Positions 6,309-14,498 of a stretch of DNA of 39,908 nucleotides are shown piece after piece. Under the pieces are notes generated by a model that did no database searches, was not told the DNA's origin, and worked only from the letters and a program-made list of their open reading frames with translations. Position 1 is the stretch's first letter. Every line of letters starts with the position of its first letter. The stretch spans positions 1 through 39,908 of the forward strand of contig CAZFVY010000064.1 in assembly GCA_964522665.1 (NCBI GenBank), given 5' to 3'. The position numbers and the translations under genes are program-made. This stretch comes from CAZFVY01 sp964522665. GTDB taxonomy: Bacteria > Verrucomicrobiota > Verrucomicrobiia > Limisphaerales > CAZFVY01.

Positions 6309-9026
6309 CTAGGCTCCGCCGAGGATCGTCACGACTTTCGCGAGCGCCGCGTCCAACTGGGACGCGTCTTTCCCGCCGCCACGGGCGTTTTCGGGCTTGC
6401 CGCCACCTTTGCCACCAATGACCGGAGCCACCGCTTGAATGATTTTTCCCGCGCTGGCTTTGCCAGTGAATTCGGCCGAAACGGTCGCGACCAGAGACGC
6501 CGCGCCACCGGCAGCGCCACCCAGAACGACGATTCCTTTGAAATTCGATTTTAGCGAGTCCGCCACCGATTGGAGGAAGTCGCCATCCGCCACGCCGACA
6601 TTTTCGACGATGGCGCGCACGCCTCCCACATCCCGCGCTTTGGCGACCAAACCTCGGGCGGTTTCCACCGCCTGCTGTTGCTGGATCGCGCTCAAGCGTT
6701 TCTCCAACTCTTTTTGGTGTCCCAGTATAAGGTCGAGCTTTCGTTCCAGTTCACCGACCGGCGAGTTGGCTTTCGCGGCGAGCGCGTGCAACAGCGCCGT
6801 GTCGGCCTTCATCACGTGGTAGGCCGCCTCTCCGGCCACCGCCTCGATTCGCCGCACACCCGCCGAAATCGCGGATTCCGCGACCAGGCGAAAGAGACCG
6901 ATCTCACCCGTCGCGCGAGTATGCGTACCGCCGCAAAGCTCCATCGAGTAGCCATCCAATTTCCCGGGCTGACCGCCGATCTGAACGACCCGAACGGTAT
7001 CACCGTATTTATCGCCGAAGAACTGCATCACGTCGGGGCGTCCTTTGACTTCGGCGTACGGCGTCTCCATCCAACCGACCGGCGCATTATCGAGAATGCG
7101 CTCGTTCACCAGTTTTTCTACGTCAGCGATTTGCCCGGGAGTCAACGGCGCCGAGTTGAAGTCGAACGTCAATTTGCTGGGACCGACAAACGACCCTTTC
7201 TGAGCCAATTCGCGGCTAACGACCTCGTGCAGCGCCCAGTGCATTAAATGGGTTACCGTGTGATGCCGTTGAATCGCCGCCCGCCGCGCGCGGTCAACAC
7301 GCAGGGCGACCCGCGTCCCTTCCGCAGGCGGCTCGGCCTCGGCCAGGAAATGGAGAAACGCGTGCCCATGCTTCTGGGTATCGACGATCCGCCAGGTCGC
7401 GCCATCCGCCCGCATCTCGCCGCTATCGCCCACTTGGCCGCCCATCTCCGCGTAACAGGCCGACACGTCCAAAATCGCCGCCGGCTTGTCCTTCACGCGG
7501 ACCACCTCGACCACCGTAGCCGCGGTCTCGATTTGATCGTAACCGACGAATTGCGTCGCCACCAAGCTATCGACTTCCGAAAGCGAAATAACCTGTTTCT
7601 TTTGCGCCGCGCGCGCGCGCTGTTTTTGTTCCTCCATCAACTTATCGAACCCAGCGTCATCCACGGATAGCCCGCGTTCGCGCGCCATCAATTGAGTTAG
7701 GTCCAATGGGAAACCGTAGGTGTCGTACAACTTGAAAGCAAAATCGCCACTCAGCGCCGGCGCCTCGGTTCCGTTCACTAATTCGGCGAGCCGGTGCGTC
7801 TCCGCGTCGAAGAGTTCGCTGCCGCGATCAAGCGTTTTGTTGAACGACTCTTCCTCCGTCTTGATGACTTCGGCGACTTGCCGTTGCTTCGCGCGGATTT
7901 CCGGAAAGACGCCGCCCATACTTTCGGCGAGCACCTCCACGAGTTGATAAAAAAACGGCTGGCGGAAGCCCAAAGTCCGGCCGTAGCGCACCGCGCGCCG
8001 GAGGATTCGCCGCAAAACATACTGGCGATCGGTATTCCCGGGTAGAATCCCATCCGCGATGGCGAAGCTCAGGGTGCGAATGTGGTCGGCGATCACGCGA
8101 AACGCGACGTCGATCTTCTCCTGCTCCGTGTGCCCGGTGGAACCCGACGCGGGCAACGTCGAGGCGTACCGCTTCCCGCTCAGCTTTTCGAGGTGGTCGA
8201 AGAGCGGTCGAAAGATGTCGGTTTCGTAGTTGGAGATCGGTTTCGAGAAACTCGTGAACCGATTGGTGTTCTGGATGATGCCGGTGACGCGCTCAAATCC
8301 CATCCCGGTATCGACGTGCTGCGCCGGCAATGGCGAGAACGTGCCATCCGGGTTGGCGTTAAACTGGATGAACACCAGGTTCCAAATCTCGATGCACTCG
8401 GCGCTGCCACGATTGACCAGCGCGCCGCGCGTGTCGCCCGCCGGCGTCAGGTCCACGTGCAATTCCGAGCACGGCCCGCACGGCCCGGTGTCACCCATCA
8501 TCCAAAAATTATCCTTCTTGTTGCCGTGGACGATATGGACCTTGGGATCAAGCCCGGCGGCGGAAAACTTCGCCGCCCAATAATCGTACGCCTCCTGATC
8601 GAATACGCTTGGATCACCCTTCGTCGCGTCCGGCGAATAGACCGTCGCATAAACTCGGTTTTTGGGAAAATGCCAGACCTCGGTGATTAGCTCCCACGCC
8701 CACTCGATCGCTTCCCGCTTGAAGTAGTCGCCAAAGCTCCAATTCCCCAGCATTTCGAAAAACGTGTGGTGGTAGGTATCGAGGCCGACGTCCTCCAAGT
8801 CGTTGTGTTTGCCGCCCGCGCGGATGCACTTCTGGGTATCCGCCGCCCGTCCCGGGGTGTACGGGCATTTCTGTTGGCCAAGGAAGATCGGCACAAATTG
8901 GTTCATGCCGGCGTTGGTGAACAGCAGGTTCGGCGAGTCCGGCATCAGGCTCGACGACGGCACGACGGTGTGCTTTTTGGATTTGAAAAAATCCAGGAAC
9001 GATTGGCGTATCTGGCTGCTGGTCAT
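6309..9026 (-). CDS. alaS: Alanyl-tRNA synthetase
   Basis: This class II synthetase charges tRNA-Ala in the cytoplasm. It has 905 residues, close to the usual length of about 875. The order is as expected: the catalytic core (1 to about 260) with LFTNAGMNQFVPIFLG, KCIRAGGKHNDLEDVG and the HHTFFEMLGNWSFGDYFK motif 2 region; the tRNA-recognition domain; the editing domain with HHTVTHLMHWAL and CGGTHTRATGEIG, whose His and Cys residues bind zinc; then a coiled-coil linker and the C-Ala domain ending in a Gly/Lys-rich GGKGGGKPENARGGGKD segment. The ATG at 9026 has no clear Shine-Dalgarno. It leads the run into ribBA. Confidence 0.98.
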   Translation of the reverse strand: MTSSQIRQSFLDFFKSKKHTVVPSSSLMPDSPNLLFTNAGMNQFVPIFLGQQKCPYTPGRAADTQKCIRAGGKHNDLEDVGLDTYHHTFFEMLGNWSFGDYFKREAIEWAWELITEVWHFPKNRVYATVYSPDATKGDPSVFDQEAYDYWAAKFSAAGLDPKVHIVHGNKKDNFWMMGDTGPCGPCSELHVDLTPAGDTRGALVNRGSAECIEIWNLVFIQFNANPDGTFSPLPAQHVDTGMGFERVTGIIQNTNRFTSFSKPISNYETDIFRPLFDHLEKLSGKRYASTLPASGSTGHTEQEKIDVAFRVIADHIRTLSFAIADGILPGNTDRQYVLRRILRRAVRYGRTLGFRQPFFYQLVEVLAESMGGVFPEIRAKQRQVAEVIKTEEESFNKTLDRGSELFDAETHRLAELVNGTEAPALSGDFAFKLYDTYGFPLDLTQLMARERGLSVDDAGFDKLMEEQKQRARAAQKKQVISLSEVDSLVATQFVGYDQIETAATVVEVVRVKDKPAAILDVSACYAEMGGQVGDSGEMRADGATWRIVDTQKHGHAFLHFLAEAEPPAEGTRVALRVDRARRAAIQRHHTVTHLMHWALHEVVSRELAQKGSFVGPSKLTFDFNSAPLTPGQIADVEKLVNERILDNAPVGWMETPYAEVKGRPDVMQFFGDKYGDTVRVVQIGGQPGKLDGYSMELCGGTHTRATGEIGLFRLVAESAISAGVRRIEAVAGEAAYHVMKADTALLHALAAKANSPVGELERKLDLILGHQKELEKRLSAIQQQQAVETARGLVAKARDVGGVRAIVENVGVADGDFLQSVADSLKSNFKGIVVLGGAAGGAASLVATVSAEFTGKASAGKIIQAVAPVIGGKGGGKPENARGGGKDASQLDAALAKVVTILGGA

Positions 9027-9125
9027 ACTTCAACAATCAACATTTCGCGCGAGGATAGGGAGAAAAGGCCCGCTTCCGCCAGCCGAAGTTTTTTCGGGGC
9101 GTCATGGGGTTCAGTGCGCCGTGGC

Positions 9126-10400
9126 TTACTCGTTCAAGCCGTGCCGGCGTAAAACCGCCTGAACGACGTCGGTCCCACCAAGTTTTTCAAGTAACTGCGC
9201 CCCGGCGGCGAGCAACGCCTCGACCGTCGCGCCGTAGTCGCCTTTGTCGCGGTTCCATCCGTTCTCGGAACCGTGTACCGCCCAGCCGATCGGTTTCGCG
9301 TGGAAGTCGTTATCGGACGACTCCAGCGGCGGCCGATACGAAAGGAGCAGCTTCACCATTTCGGCGTTGCCGTGCCACGCCGCCCAGTGCAGCGGCGTTC
9401 CCCCATGCTGCCCACGACCGTCCACCGGCAGGCCGGCGGCGAGCATCAAACGCACGGCGCCCAAATTATTGTTCCGGGCGGCATCGGCGACTTGATGGGC
9501 GTACGCGTCGGTCACCGATCGCGTCAACTCCGGGTGTTCGGCGACCAGCGCCTTCACCGCCGCCTCGTCGGCGCCGGACCAACACGCGGCCAAAAGCTTG
9601 ACGTCGGCGGGACTGCGCGCCATGAGAACCTGGAAAACCTCCTCGTGACCAAATTGCTTGGCGACCTCGTGAGGGGAAACGTGGAAACCGAGCGTCCACT
9701 GATAAATTGTGCCACCACTCCTCGGGTTCCGCTTCGGGAAGAAATGTTCGTTCACCCGGAGGCGGATGCATTCCGGATCGGCGTCGAGCAACCTTTGAAT
9801 CAAATCGACATCGCCGAGCGCCGCCGCTATCAACAAATCCGCGTGGCCGCCGCGGCGGACCAGAAGACGAGCGACTTCTTGGCGCTCGCGCACCATCCAT
9901 TGCGCGGCAGTCGATTCGTGATCGATGTCGCGCGCGTCGATTTCGGCCCCCTGTTCCAACAGGTACTCGGCGACCTCCGTGTTGGCTGCGAAATGCAGCG
10001 GCAACTGCCCGTCACCGCCGCGGGAATGGACCAAACCCGGGTCGGCGCCGACCAATTCTCGCAGCCGATCCAGCTTCCCTAAACGCGCCGCCGCTTGGGC
10101 ATCGACGACCGCCCCGCGCTCGATCGCGTAAGCGGCCAAGTCCGGACTTGCGCAATGCAACAAACCAAATCCCCCCGCCCACCACCGGCTTTTCGCGTTA
10201 ATGTCAGCGCCGGCCGAGAGCAAGACATCCAGCATTTCCCGACTCCGGACCACCACGATCAAAGGCGCGTCAAAGGCCGCGACCGGATCATTGATCCGGC
10301 TCTTCAAAGCAGGATTACGCTCGAATATGGCGCGGATCGCCTCCGCGTCATCCCGCCGAAACGCCGCCCTGAAAAGCTCGGTCACATTTTCCGATTCCAT
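9126..10400 (-). CDS. Ankyrin-repeat protein
   Basis: This is a cytoplasmic-looking protein of 424 residues built from ankyrin repeats. Typical repeat cores are LLSAGADINAKSRW, QLPLHFAANTEVAEYLLEQG, LIAAALGDVDLIQRLLDADP, LMLAAGLPVDGRGQHGGTPL and GTPLHWAAWHGNAEMVKLLL. There is no signal peptide, membrane segment or attached catalytic domain, so only a protein-binding role can be proposed. I chose the ATG at 10400 (MESENVTELF) because it starts just before the first helix. A TTG at 10457 would add 19 unconserved residues and has no ribosome site. The stop is 99 bp from the alaS start on the same strand. The specific function is unknown. Confidence 0.85.
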   Translation of the reverse strand: MESENVTELFRAAFRRDDAEAIRAIFERNPALKSRINDPVAAFDAPLIVVVRSREMLDVLLSAGADINAKSRWWAGGFGLLHCASPDLAAYAIERGAVVDAQAAARLGKLDRLRELVGADPGLVHSRGGDGQLPLHFAANTEVAEYLLEQGAEIDARDIDHESTAAQWMVRERQEVARLLVRRGGHADLLIAAALGDVDLIQRLLDADPECIRLRVNEHFFPKRNPRSGGTIYQWTLGFHVSPHEVAKQFGHEEVFQVLMARSPADVKLLAACWSGADEAAVKALVAEHPELTRSVTDAYAHQVADAARNNNLGAVRLMLAAGLPVDGRGQHGGTPLHWAAWHGNAEMVKLLLSYRPPLESSDNDFHAKPIGWAVHGSENGWNRDKGDYGATVEALLAAGAQLLEKLGGTDVVQAVLRRHGLNE

Positions 10401-10694
10401 CGCCCATAAATCGGATGAATTGGTCGGTTCGTCAACTCCAGTGTTATTTACTCTCAAACAATCAGGTCGAACCGTGTCAGGAACTTCCCGCGCGGCCTCA
10501 ATCGGTCGGTTAACGAGCGCTATTGCGGCGTTTTTTCTTGATTTCCTGCTTATGCAAGCGTTACAGTTTGGTTGTCGAATGCGCCGTCCGGTTCGCTGGT
10601 CGCGGAGCGCCTTGTTCTTTGGTAAAACGACACAGATTTAAACCCTGCCATGTTCGTGTTAACAAACAAAGTCCTTGAACCGTAAGTCTATAGT
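10401..10694. other. Intergenic region between the ankyrin gene and the structured RNA
   Basis: About 290 bp lie between two diverging units. I see no supported coding sequence. A TATAGT box at 10689-10694 on the plus strand could be the -10 of the RNA downstream, but no good -35 lies at the right distance; a TTGAAC at 10675-10680 is too close to pair with it. Confidence 0.4.
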
Positions 10695-10823
10695 GTAATG
10701 GAGCCAGAAGCCGTGGTAGTGGCCGACAGGCCTTGACTGGAAGTCGAAAGCCGCCCGGTGGGTTCCCCTTGTTTAGAAGCAGTTCTAAGGAACTGTTAGC
10801 CACGGCATTACGGTGGGGTTTTT
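10695..10823 (+). ncRNA. ssrS: Structured small RNA, candidate 6S RNA
   Basis: The stretch can fold into a closed rod. GCCGTGG (10710-10716) pairs with CCACGGC (10800-10806), and further outward pairing is possible with either GTAAT/ATTAC or GCC/GGT. Inside are small hairpins: GGCC-GACA-GGCC (10721-10732), an alternative GACT-GGA-AGTC (10735-10745), and a larger arm 10762-10793 (GTTCC/GGAAC plus TTAGAA-GCAG-TTCTAA). The 3' part reads AAGGAACTGTTAGCC-ACGGCAT, which resembles the 3' side of enterobacterial 6S RNA (AAGGGUUACAGCC...CGGCAU). It precedes rarA and the 5-formyl-THF cyclo-ligase gene; 6S RNA is commonly linked to the latter in proteobacteria. The rod alone, about 120-130 nt, is shorter than usual 6S; reading to the next terminator would give about 165 nt. 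Ends are approximate. Confidence 0.52.
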
Positions 10824-10831
10824 TATACTTG

Positions 10832-10869
10832 GACTCCGTCCTCACTCGTGGGGGCGGAGTTTTTGTTTT
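10832..10869 (+). terminator. Intrinsic terminator after the structured RNA
   Basis: ACTCCGTCCTCA (10833-10844) pairs with TGGGGGCGGAGT (10849-10860) across a CTCG loop. This is a 12-bp stem allowing G-T pairs, and TTTTGTTTT follows. It lies between the candidate 6S RNA and the rarA start, so it probably ends the RNA or limits read-through into rarA. Confidence 0.75.
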
Positions 10870-10903
10870 GGAACGGCAGCCCATTGCGGTTACCTTCTCC
10901 GGA

Positions 10904-12301
10904 ATGTCGCGCGATGATCTCTTTGCGACCGAGCAAGTCTCGCCTCCGGAGGCCCCCGCCGCCAGTGAAGCGGCACCCTTGCGGAGCGAGCCACTGGCCG
11001 CCCGGATGCGCCCTCGGACGCTCGACGAGTTTCTCGGTCAGACCCACATTCTGGCCGGTGGCCAATTGCTGCGTCGGGCCATTGAAGCGGACCGCATTCA
11101 ATCGCTGATCTTCTATGGGCCGCCCGGCACCGGAAAGACTTCCCTCGCCCAAATCATCGCTCACCGGACGAAGAGCAAATTTGAGCGCTTGAGTGGCGTG
11201 GAGTCGAACGTCGCCGACATGCGGCGGGTCCTCGCCTCCGCCGCCAATCGCCGGCACAATTCCGGACAGTCCACGATCCTTTTCATCGACGAAATCCATC
11301 GCTTCAATAAGGCCCAACAAGACGTCCTGCTCCCGGACGTCGAAAGTGGGGTGGTCCGCCTGGTCGGGGCCACGACTCATAATCCGTTTTTCTTCGTCAA
11401 CTCGCCGCTGGTCTCGCGTTCGCAGATTTTCGAGTTGCGCCCGCTGGAAGAGACCGAATTACGCCACCTGCTCGAGCGCGCGCTCGCCGACACCGAACGC
11501 GGGCTGGGCTACATGAAGGTTCACGCCGATGAGGCCGCGCTGAGCCATTTGGCAAGGGTCGCTGACGGTGACGCGCGCAAGGCCCTAAACTCCCTGGAAA
11601 TCGCCGCCCTGACCACCCCGCCCGAAAGCGACGGCGTCATTCGCATAGATCTGGCCGTTGCCGAGCAGTGCATTCAGCGAAAGGCGATCGTCTATGATGG
11701 CGACGGCGACGCGCACTACGACACGATTTCGGCGTTTATCAAATCAATGCGGGGCAGCGACCCGGACGCCGCGCTCTATTGGCTGGCCAAGATGATTCAC
11801 GCCGGGGAGGATCCGCGCTTCATCGCGCGCCGGATCGTGGTTCACGCCGCGGAAGACGTCGGCTTGGCCGATCCGATGGCGCTTGTGCTGGCAAACGCGG
11901 CGTTTCAGGCGGCGGAATTCATCGGCTGGCCGGAAGCGCGCATCCCGATCGCCGAGGCGACGATCTACATCGCCACCGCCCATAAGAGCAATAGCTCCAT
12001 CACCGCGATTGACGCCGCGTTGGAAGACGTCCGCTCCGGCCGCACCCTGGCGGTACCCGAACATCTCCGGGACGCCCATTACGCGGGCGCGAAACGCCTC
12101 GGCCATGGCGAAGGCTACCTGTACGCCCACGATCATCCGGATCACTTTGTGCCACAGGACAATCTCGGCGCCGACAAGCGCTACTACGAGCCGAGCGATC
12201 AGGGGACGGAAAAGAAGATCGGCGAACGCCTCGCGCACTGGCGCAGCCTCCGAGCCAAGGCCCGGTCAGAATCGAAGCATGAGCCAGGCCGCGCCGCTTG
12301 A
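10904..12301 (+). CDS. rarA: Replication-associated recombination protein A (AAA+ ATPase, MgsA/WRNIP1 family)
   Basis: This AAA+ ATPase is related to clamp-loader subunits and acts at stalled replication forks. The MRPRTLDEFLGQTHIL start of the AAA domain, Walker A GPPGTGKTS (about 74-82), Walker B FIDEIHRF (about 127-134), sensor region LVGATTHNPFF and the C-terminal tetramerisation domain with RRIVVHAAEDVGLADPMAL are all present. I chose the ATG at 10904 (465 residues). The reading frame stays open upstream to 10733, but that part runs through the structured RNA and the terminator and is not conserved. Its 3' end overlaps the next gene by 23 bp, so the two are translationally coupled. Confidence 0.95.
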   Translation: MSRDDLFATEQVSPPEAPAASEAAPLRSEPLAARMRPRTLDEFLGQTHILAGGQLLRRAIEADRIQSLIFYGPPGTGKTSLAQIIAHRTKSKFERLSGVESNVADMRRVLASAANRRHNSGQSTILFIDEIHRFNKAQQDVLLPDVESGVVRLVGATTHNPFFFVNSPLVSRSQIFELRPLEETELRHLLERALADTERGLGYMKVHADEAALSHLARVADGDARKALNSLEIAALTTPPESDGVIRIDLAVAEQCIQRKAIVYDGDGDAHYDTISAFIKSMRGSDPDAALYWLAKMIHAGEDPRFIARRIVVHAAEDVGLADPMALVLANAAFQAAEFIGWPEARIPIAEATIYIATAHKSNSSITAIDAALEDVRSGRTLAVPEHLRDAHYAGAKRLGHGEGYLYAHDHPDHFVPQDNLGADKRYYEPSDQGTEKKIGERLAHWRSLRAKARSESKHEPGRAA

Positions 12302-12872
12302 GCAAAAAGCCGCGTTGCGCGCCGCGGCGGATCAAGCGGTTCGCCGCCTGAATCCGGAACAACGAGCGGAGGCGTCCGCCAACGCCTGCGCATTGCTTAA
12401 GCTTCAGCCCGTGTGGGAACGCGCGCGGTCGATTCTGTTCTACTCGCCCTTTCGCCAGGAATTGGACGTTTGGCAATTGCTAACTGACGCCCTCGATTCA
12501 CGGCGACTGGTTGCCCTGCCCCGTTTTGCTCCCGAACGACAAATCTATGAGGCAGCCCGAGTCAACAACCTCGACCGAGACATTCAAGCCGCCCGCTTCG
12601 GAATCCGGGAACCAACCCCCACCTGTTCAGTCGTTCCATTAAACGAACTGGACTTGGCGTTGGTTCCTGGGGTAGCTTATGATCGCAATGGGGCGCGCCT
12701 CGGCCGCGGATACGGTTATTACGACCGATTTTTGGCTGCGTTCCCCGGAATTAAGTGCGGGGTGGCATTTGCGGAGCAAGTCCTGGAAGCCATTCCGATG
12801 GAAGCGCACGACGTGCGATTGGATTGCATCTTGACACCGACGCTCTGGATTCAGTGCCACAGCCCGGTTTGA
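12279..12872 (+). CDS. ygfA: 5-formyltetrahydrofolate cyclo-ligase
   Basis: This enzyme converts 5-formyl-THF to 5,10-methenyl-THF using ATP, returning a storage folate to the active pool. It has 197 residues. Visible motifs are ILFYSPFRQELDV, the substrate and Mg region LALVPGVAYDRNGARLGRG, and the hallmark GRGYGYYDRFLA (about residues 143-154). The ATG at 12279 overlaps the end of rarA and the stop is one base before the rny start. The 6S-like RNA, rarA and this gene form a neat unit; linkage of 6S RNA with this enzyme is well known in proteobacteria. Confidence 0.95.
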   Translation: MSQAAPLEQKAALRAAADQAVRRLNPEQRAEASANACALLKLQPVWERARSILFYSPFRQELDVWQLLTDALDSRRLVALPRFAPERQIYEAARVNNLDRDIQAARFGIREPTPTCSVVPLNELDLALVPGVAYDRNGARLGRGYGYYDRFLAAFPGIKCGVAFAEQVLEAIPMEAHDVRLDCILTPTLWIQCHSPV

Positions 12873-12873
12873 A

Positions 12874-14439
12874 ATGATTTGGTTGGCAAATATTGACTGG
12901 CATGACGCCGCCTGGCTGATAGGCGGCGCGTTGTTTGGCGCCGCCGTGGTTTTTTGGAAAGAACGCCAGCGTCGCGCCACCTTGGCCCAGCGGGAACAAG
13001 CGCTCCAGGAAGACGCCCGACGCGACGCGGAAGCGTTGCTCCGGGAAGCCCGTCTGACCGCCAGCGAAGAGGCGCTGAAGCTGCGTGAGCAGGTCGAAAA
13101 ATCCCTCGAAGCCCGCCGGCGCGACGCGCTTCAAACGGAGGAGCGCCTCACCCAACGGGAAGCCCTCGTCAATCAGCAACTCGAACACCGGGTTAGGCAG
13201 GAAGAGGACCTCCGCGCGCAACAACTCGATTGGCAGCGGAAGCACCAAAGCCTCGAATTGGAACGCGCCGAAGCCACCAAGCTGGTCGCGCAACGCCGCG
13301 AAGAACTCCAAAAATTGGCCCATTTCAGCGCCGCCGACGCCAAAGCCCACCTGCTCAAACAAGTCGAACAAGAAACCCTCAAAGACGCCGCCGACCTGAC
13401 CCGCCACGTCATGGAGCAGGCGAAATTGCGCGCCGAAGACGAGGCCCGCCGCATCATCAGCCTGGCGATTCAACGCCACGCGGGGGACCATACTTTCGAA
13501 ACCACCACGGCCACGGTCGAGATTCACGGCGAGGACATGAAGGGGCGGATTATCGGCCGGGAAGGTCGGAATATTCGCGCGTTTGAGGCCGCCACCGGCG
13601 TCACCGTTCTGATCGATGACACCCCGAACGCCGTGGTCCTTTCCGGGTTCGATCCAGTTCGACGCGAAATCGCCCGGGAGGCCATGCAACGATTGATCCT
13701 CGACGGGCGGATTCATCCGACCCGCATCGAGGAAGTCGTCGCGAGCGTCTCCCAGGAGATCGAGGAAACCATCTTTCGCTACGGCGAAGAGTCGCTCTTC
13801 AAGACCGGCCTGCCGCCGATGCACGTTGAAATCGTCAGACTGCTGGGCCGGCTGCACTTCCGCCGCAGTTTCACGCAAAATATTTTGGACCACTCGATTG
13901 AGGTGGCGCAACTCATGGGATTGATGGCCTCCGAGCTTGGCACGGACGTTTCCATGGCGAAACGGGCCGGCCTCCTGCACGACATCGGGAAGGCGTTGAC
14001 CCATGAGGTCGAAGGCTCCCACGCCGCCGTCGGCGCTGACTTTGTCAAACGTTATGGCGAGGCGGACGAAATCGTGAACGCGGTGGCCTCCCACCACGAC
14101 GAGGTGCCGCACACGACGATTTTGGGCATCCTGGTCAGCGCCGCCGACGCCATCAGCGCCTCACGGCCCGGCGCTCGCTCGGAATCGATGACCACCTACA
14201 TCAAACGCCTCGAGAATCTCGAGAAGATCGCGACGCAATTGCCGGGGGTCGAGAAATGTTTCGCGCTTCAGGCCGGGCGAGAACTACGGGTCGTCGTTCA
14301 ACCCGACCAAATCAACGACGACCAGGCGTTTGCCTTAGCTCGCAACATCGCACGGAAGGTCGAGAACGAACTGCAATACCCCGGCCAAATTCGGATTACC
14401 GTCGTCCGCGAGACCCGCTGCGTGGAGTTTGCGAAGTAA
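12874..14439 (+). CDS. rny: Ribonuclease Y
   Basis: This membrane-anchored endoribonuclease initiates mRNA decay. It has 521 residues in the standard order: an N-terminal hydrophobic anchor (about 11-28), a long charged coiled coil (about 30-200, rich in Glu, Arg and Ala), a KH RNA-binding domain with GRIIGREGRNIRAFEAATGV (about 222-241), and an HD domain with HSIEVAQL (about 340) and the metal-binding HDIGKA (about 369). The C-terminal segment ends TVVRETRCVEFAK, as in the family. The ATG lies one base after the cyclo-ligase stop, so it belongs to the same operon. Confidence 0.97.
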   Translation: MIWLANIDWHDAAWLIGGALFGAAVVFWKERQRRATLAQREQALQEDARRDAEALLREARLTASEEALKLREQVEKSLEARRRDALQTEERLTQREALVNQQLEHRVRQEEDLRAQQLDWQRKHQSLELERAEATKLVAQRREELQKLAHFSAADAKAHLLKQVEQETLKDAADLTRHVMEQAKLRAEDEARRIISLAIQRHAGDHTFETTTATVEIHGEDMKGRIIGREGRNIRAFEAATGVTVLIDDTPNAVVLSGFDPVRREIAREAMQRLILDGRIHPTRIEEVVASVSQEIEETIFRYGEESLFKTGLPPMHVEIVRLLGRLHFRRSFTQNILDHSIEVAQLMGLMASELGTDVSMAKRAGLLHDIGKALTHEVEGSHAAVGADFVKRYGEADEIVNAVASHHDEVPHTTILGILVSAADAISASRPGARSESMTTYIKRLENLEKIATQLPGVEKCFALQAGRELRVVVQPDQINDDQAFALARNIARKVENELQYPGQIRITVVRETRCVEFAK

Positions 14440-14498
14440 CAGGCTCTTCGAGCTGTCTGGCCAGCCTCACGGACCAGACGGGCGCGTTTGATGCCGGA

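Noticed and set aside
10695..10823. Signal recognition particle RNA or a riboswitch instead of 6S
   Set aside because: The conserved GGAAGGAAGCAGCC-type SRP loop is absent, and the downstream genes do not suggest a metabolite-sensing leader.
10561..10884. Minus-strand frame of 107 codons across the structured RNA
   Set aside because: It has no ribosome site or family features and covers the RNA and the terminator on the opposite strand.
10733..10903. Upstream extension of rarA by 57 codons
   Set aside because: It would translate the structured RNA and a strong terminator. RarA homology begins only after the ATG at 10904.
12751..14112. Minus-strand open frame of 453 codons
   Set aside because: It is the complement of rny, which has clear KH and HD domains. 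The frame is open because of third-position GC bias.
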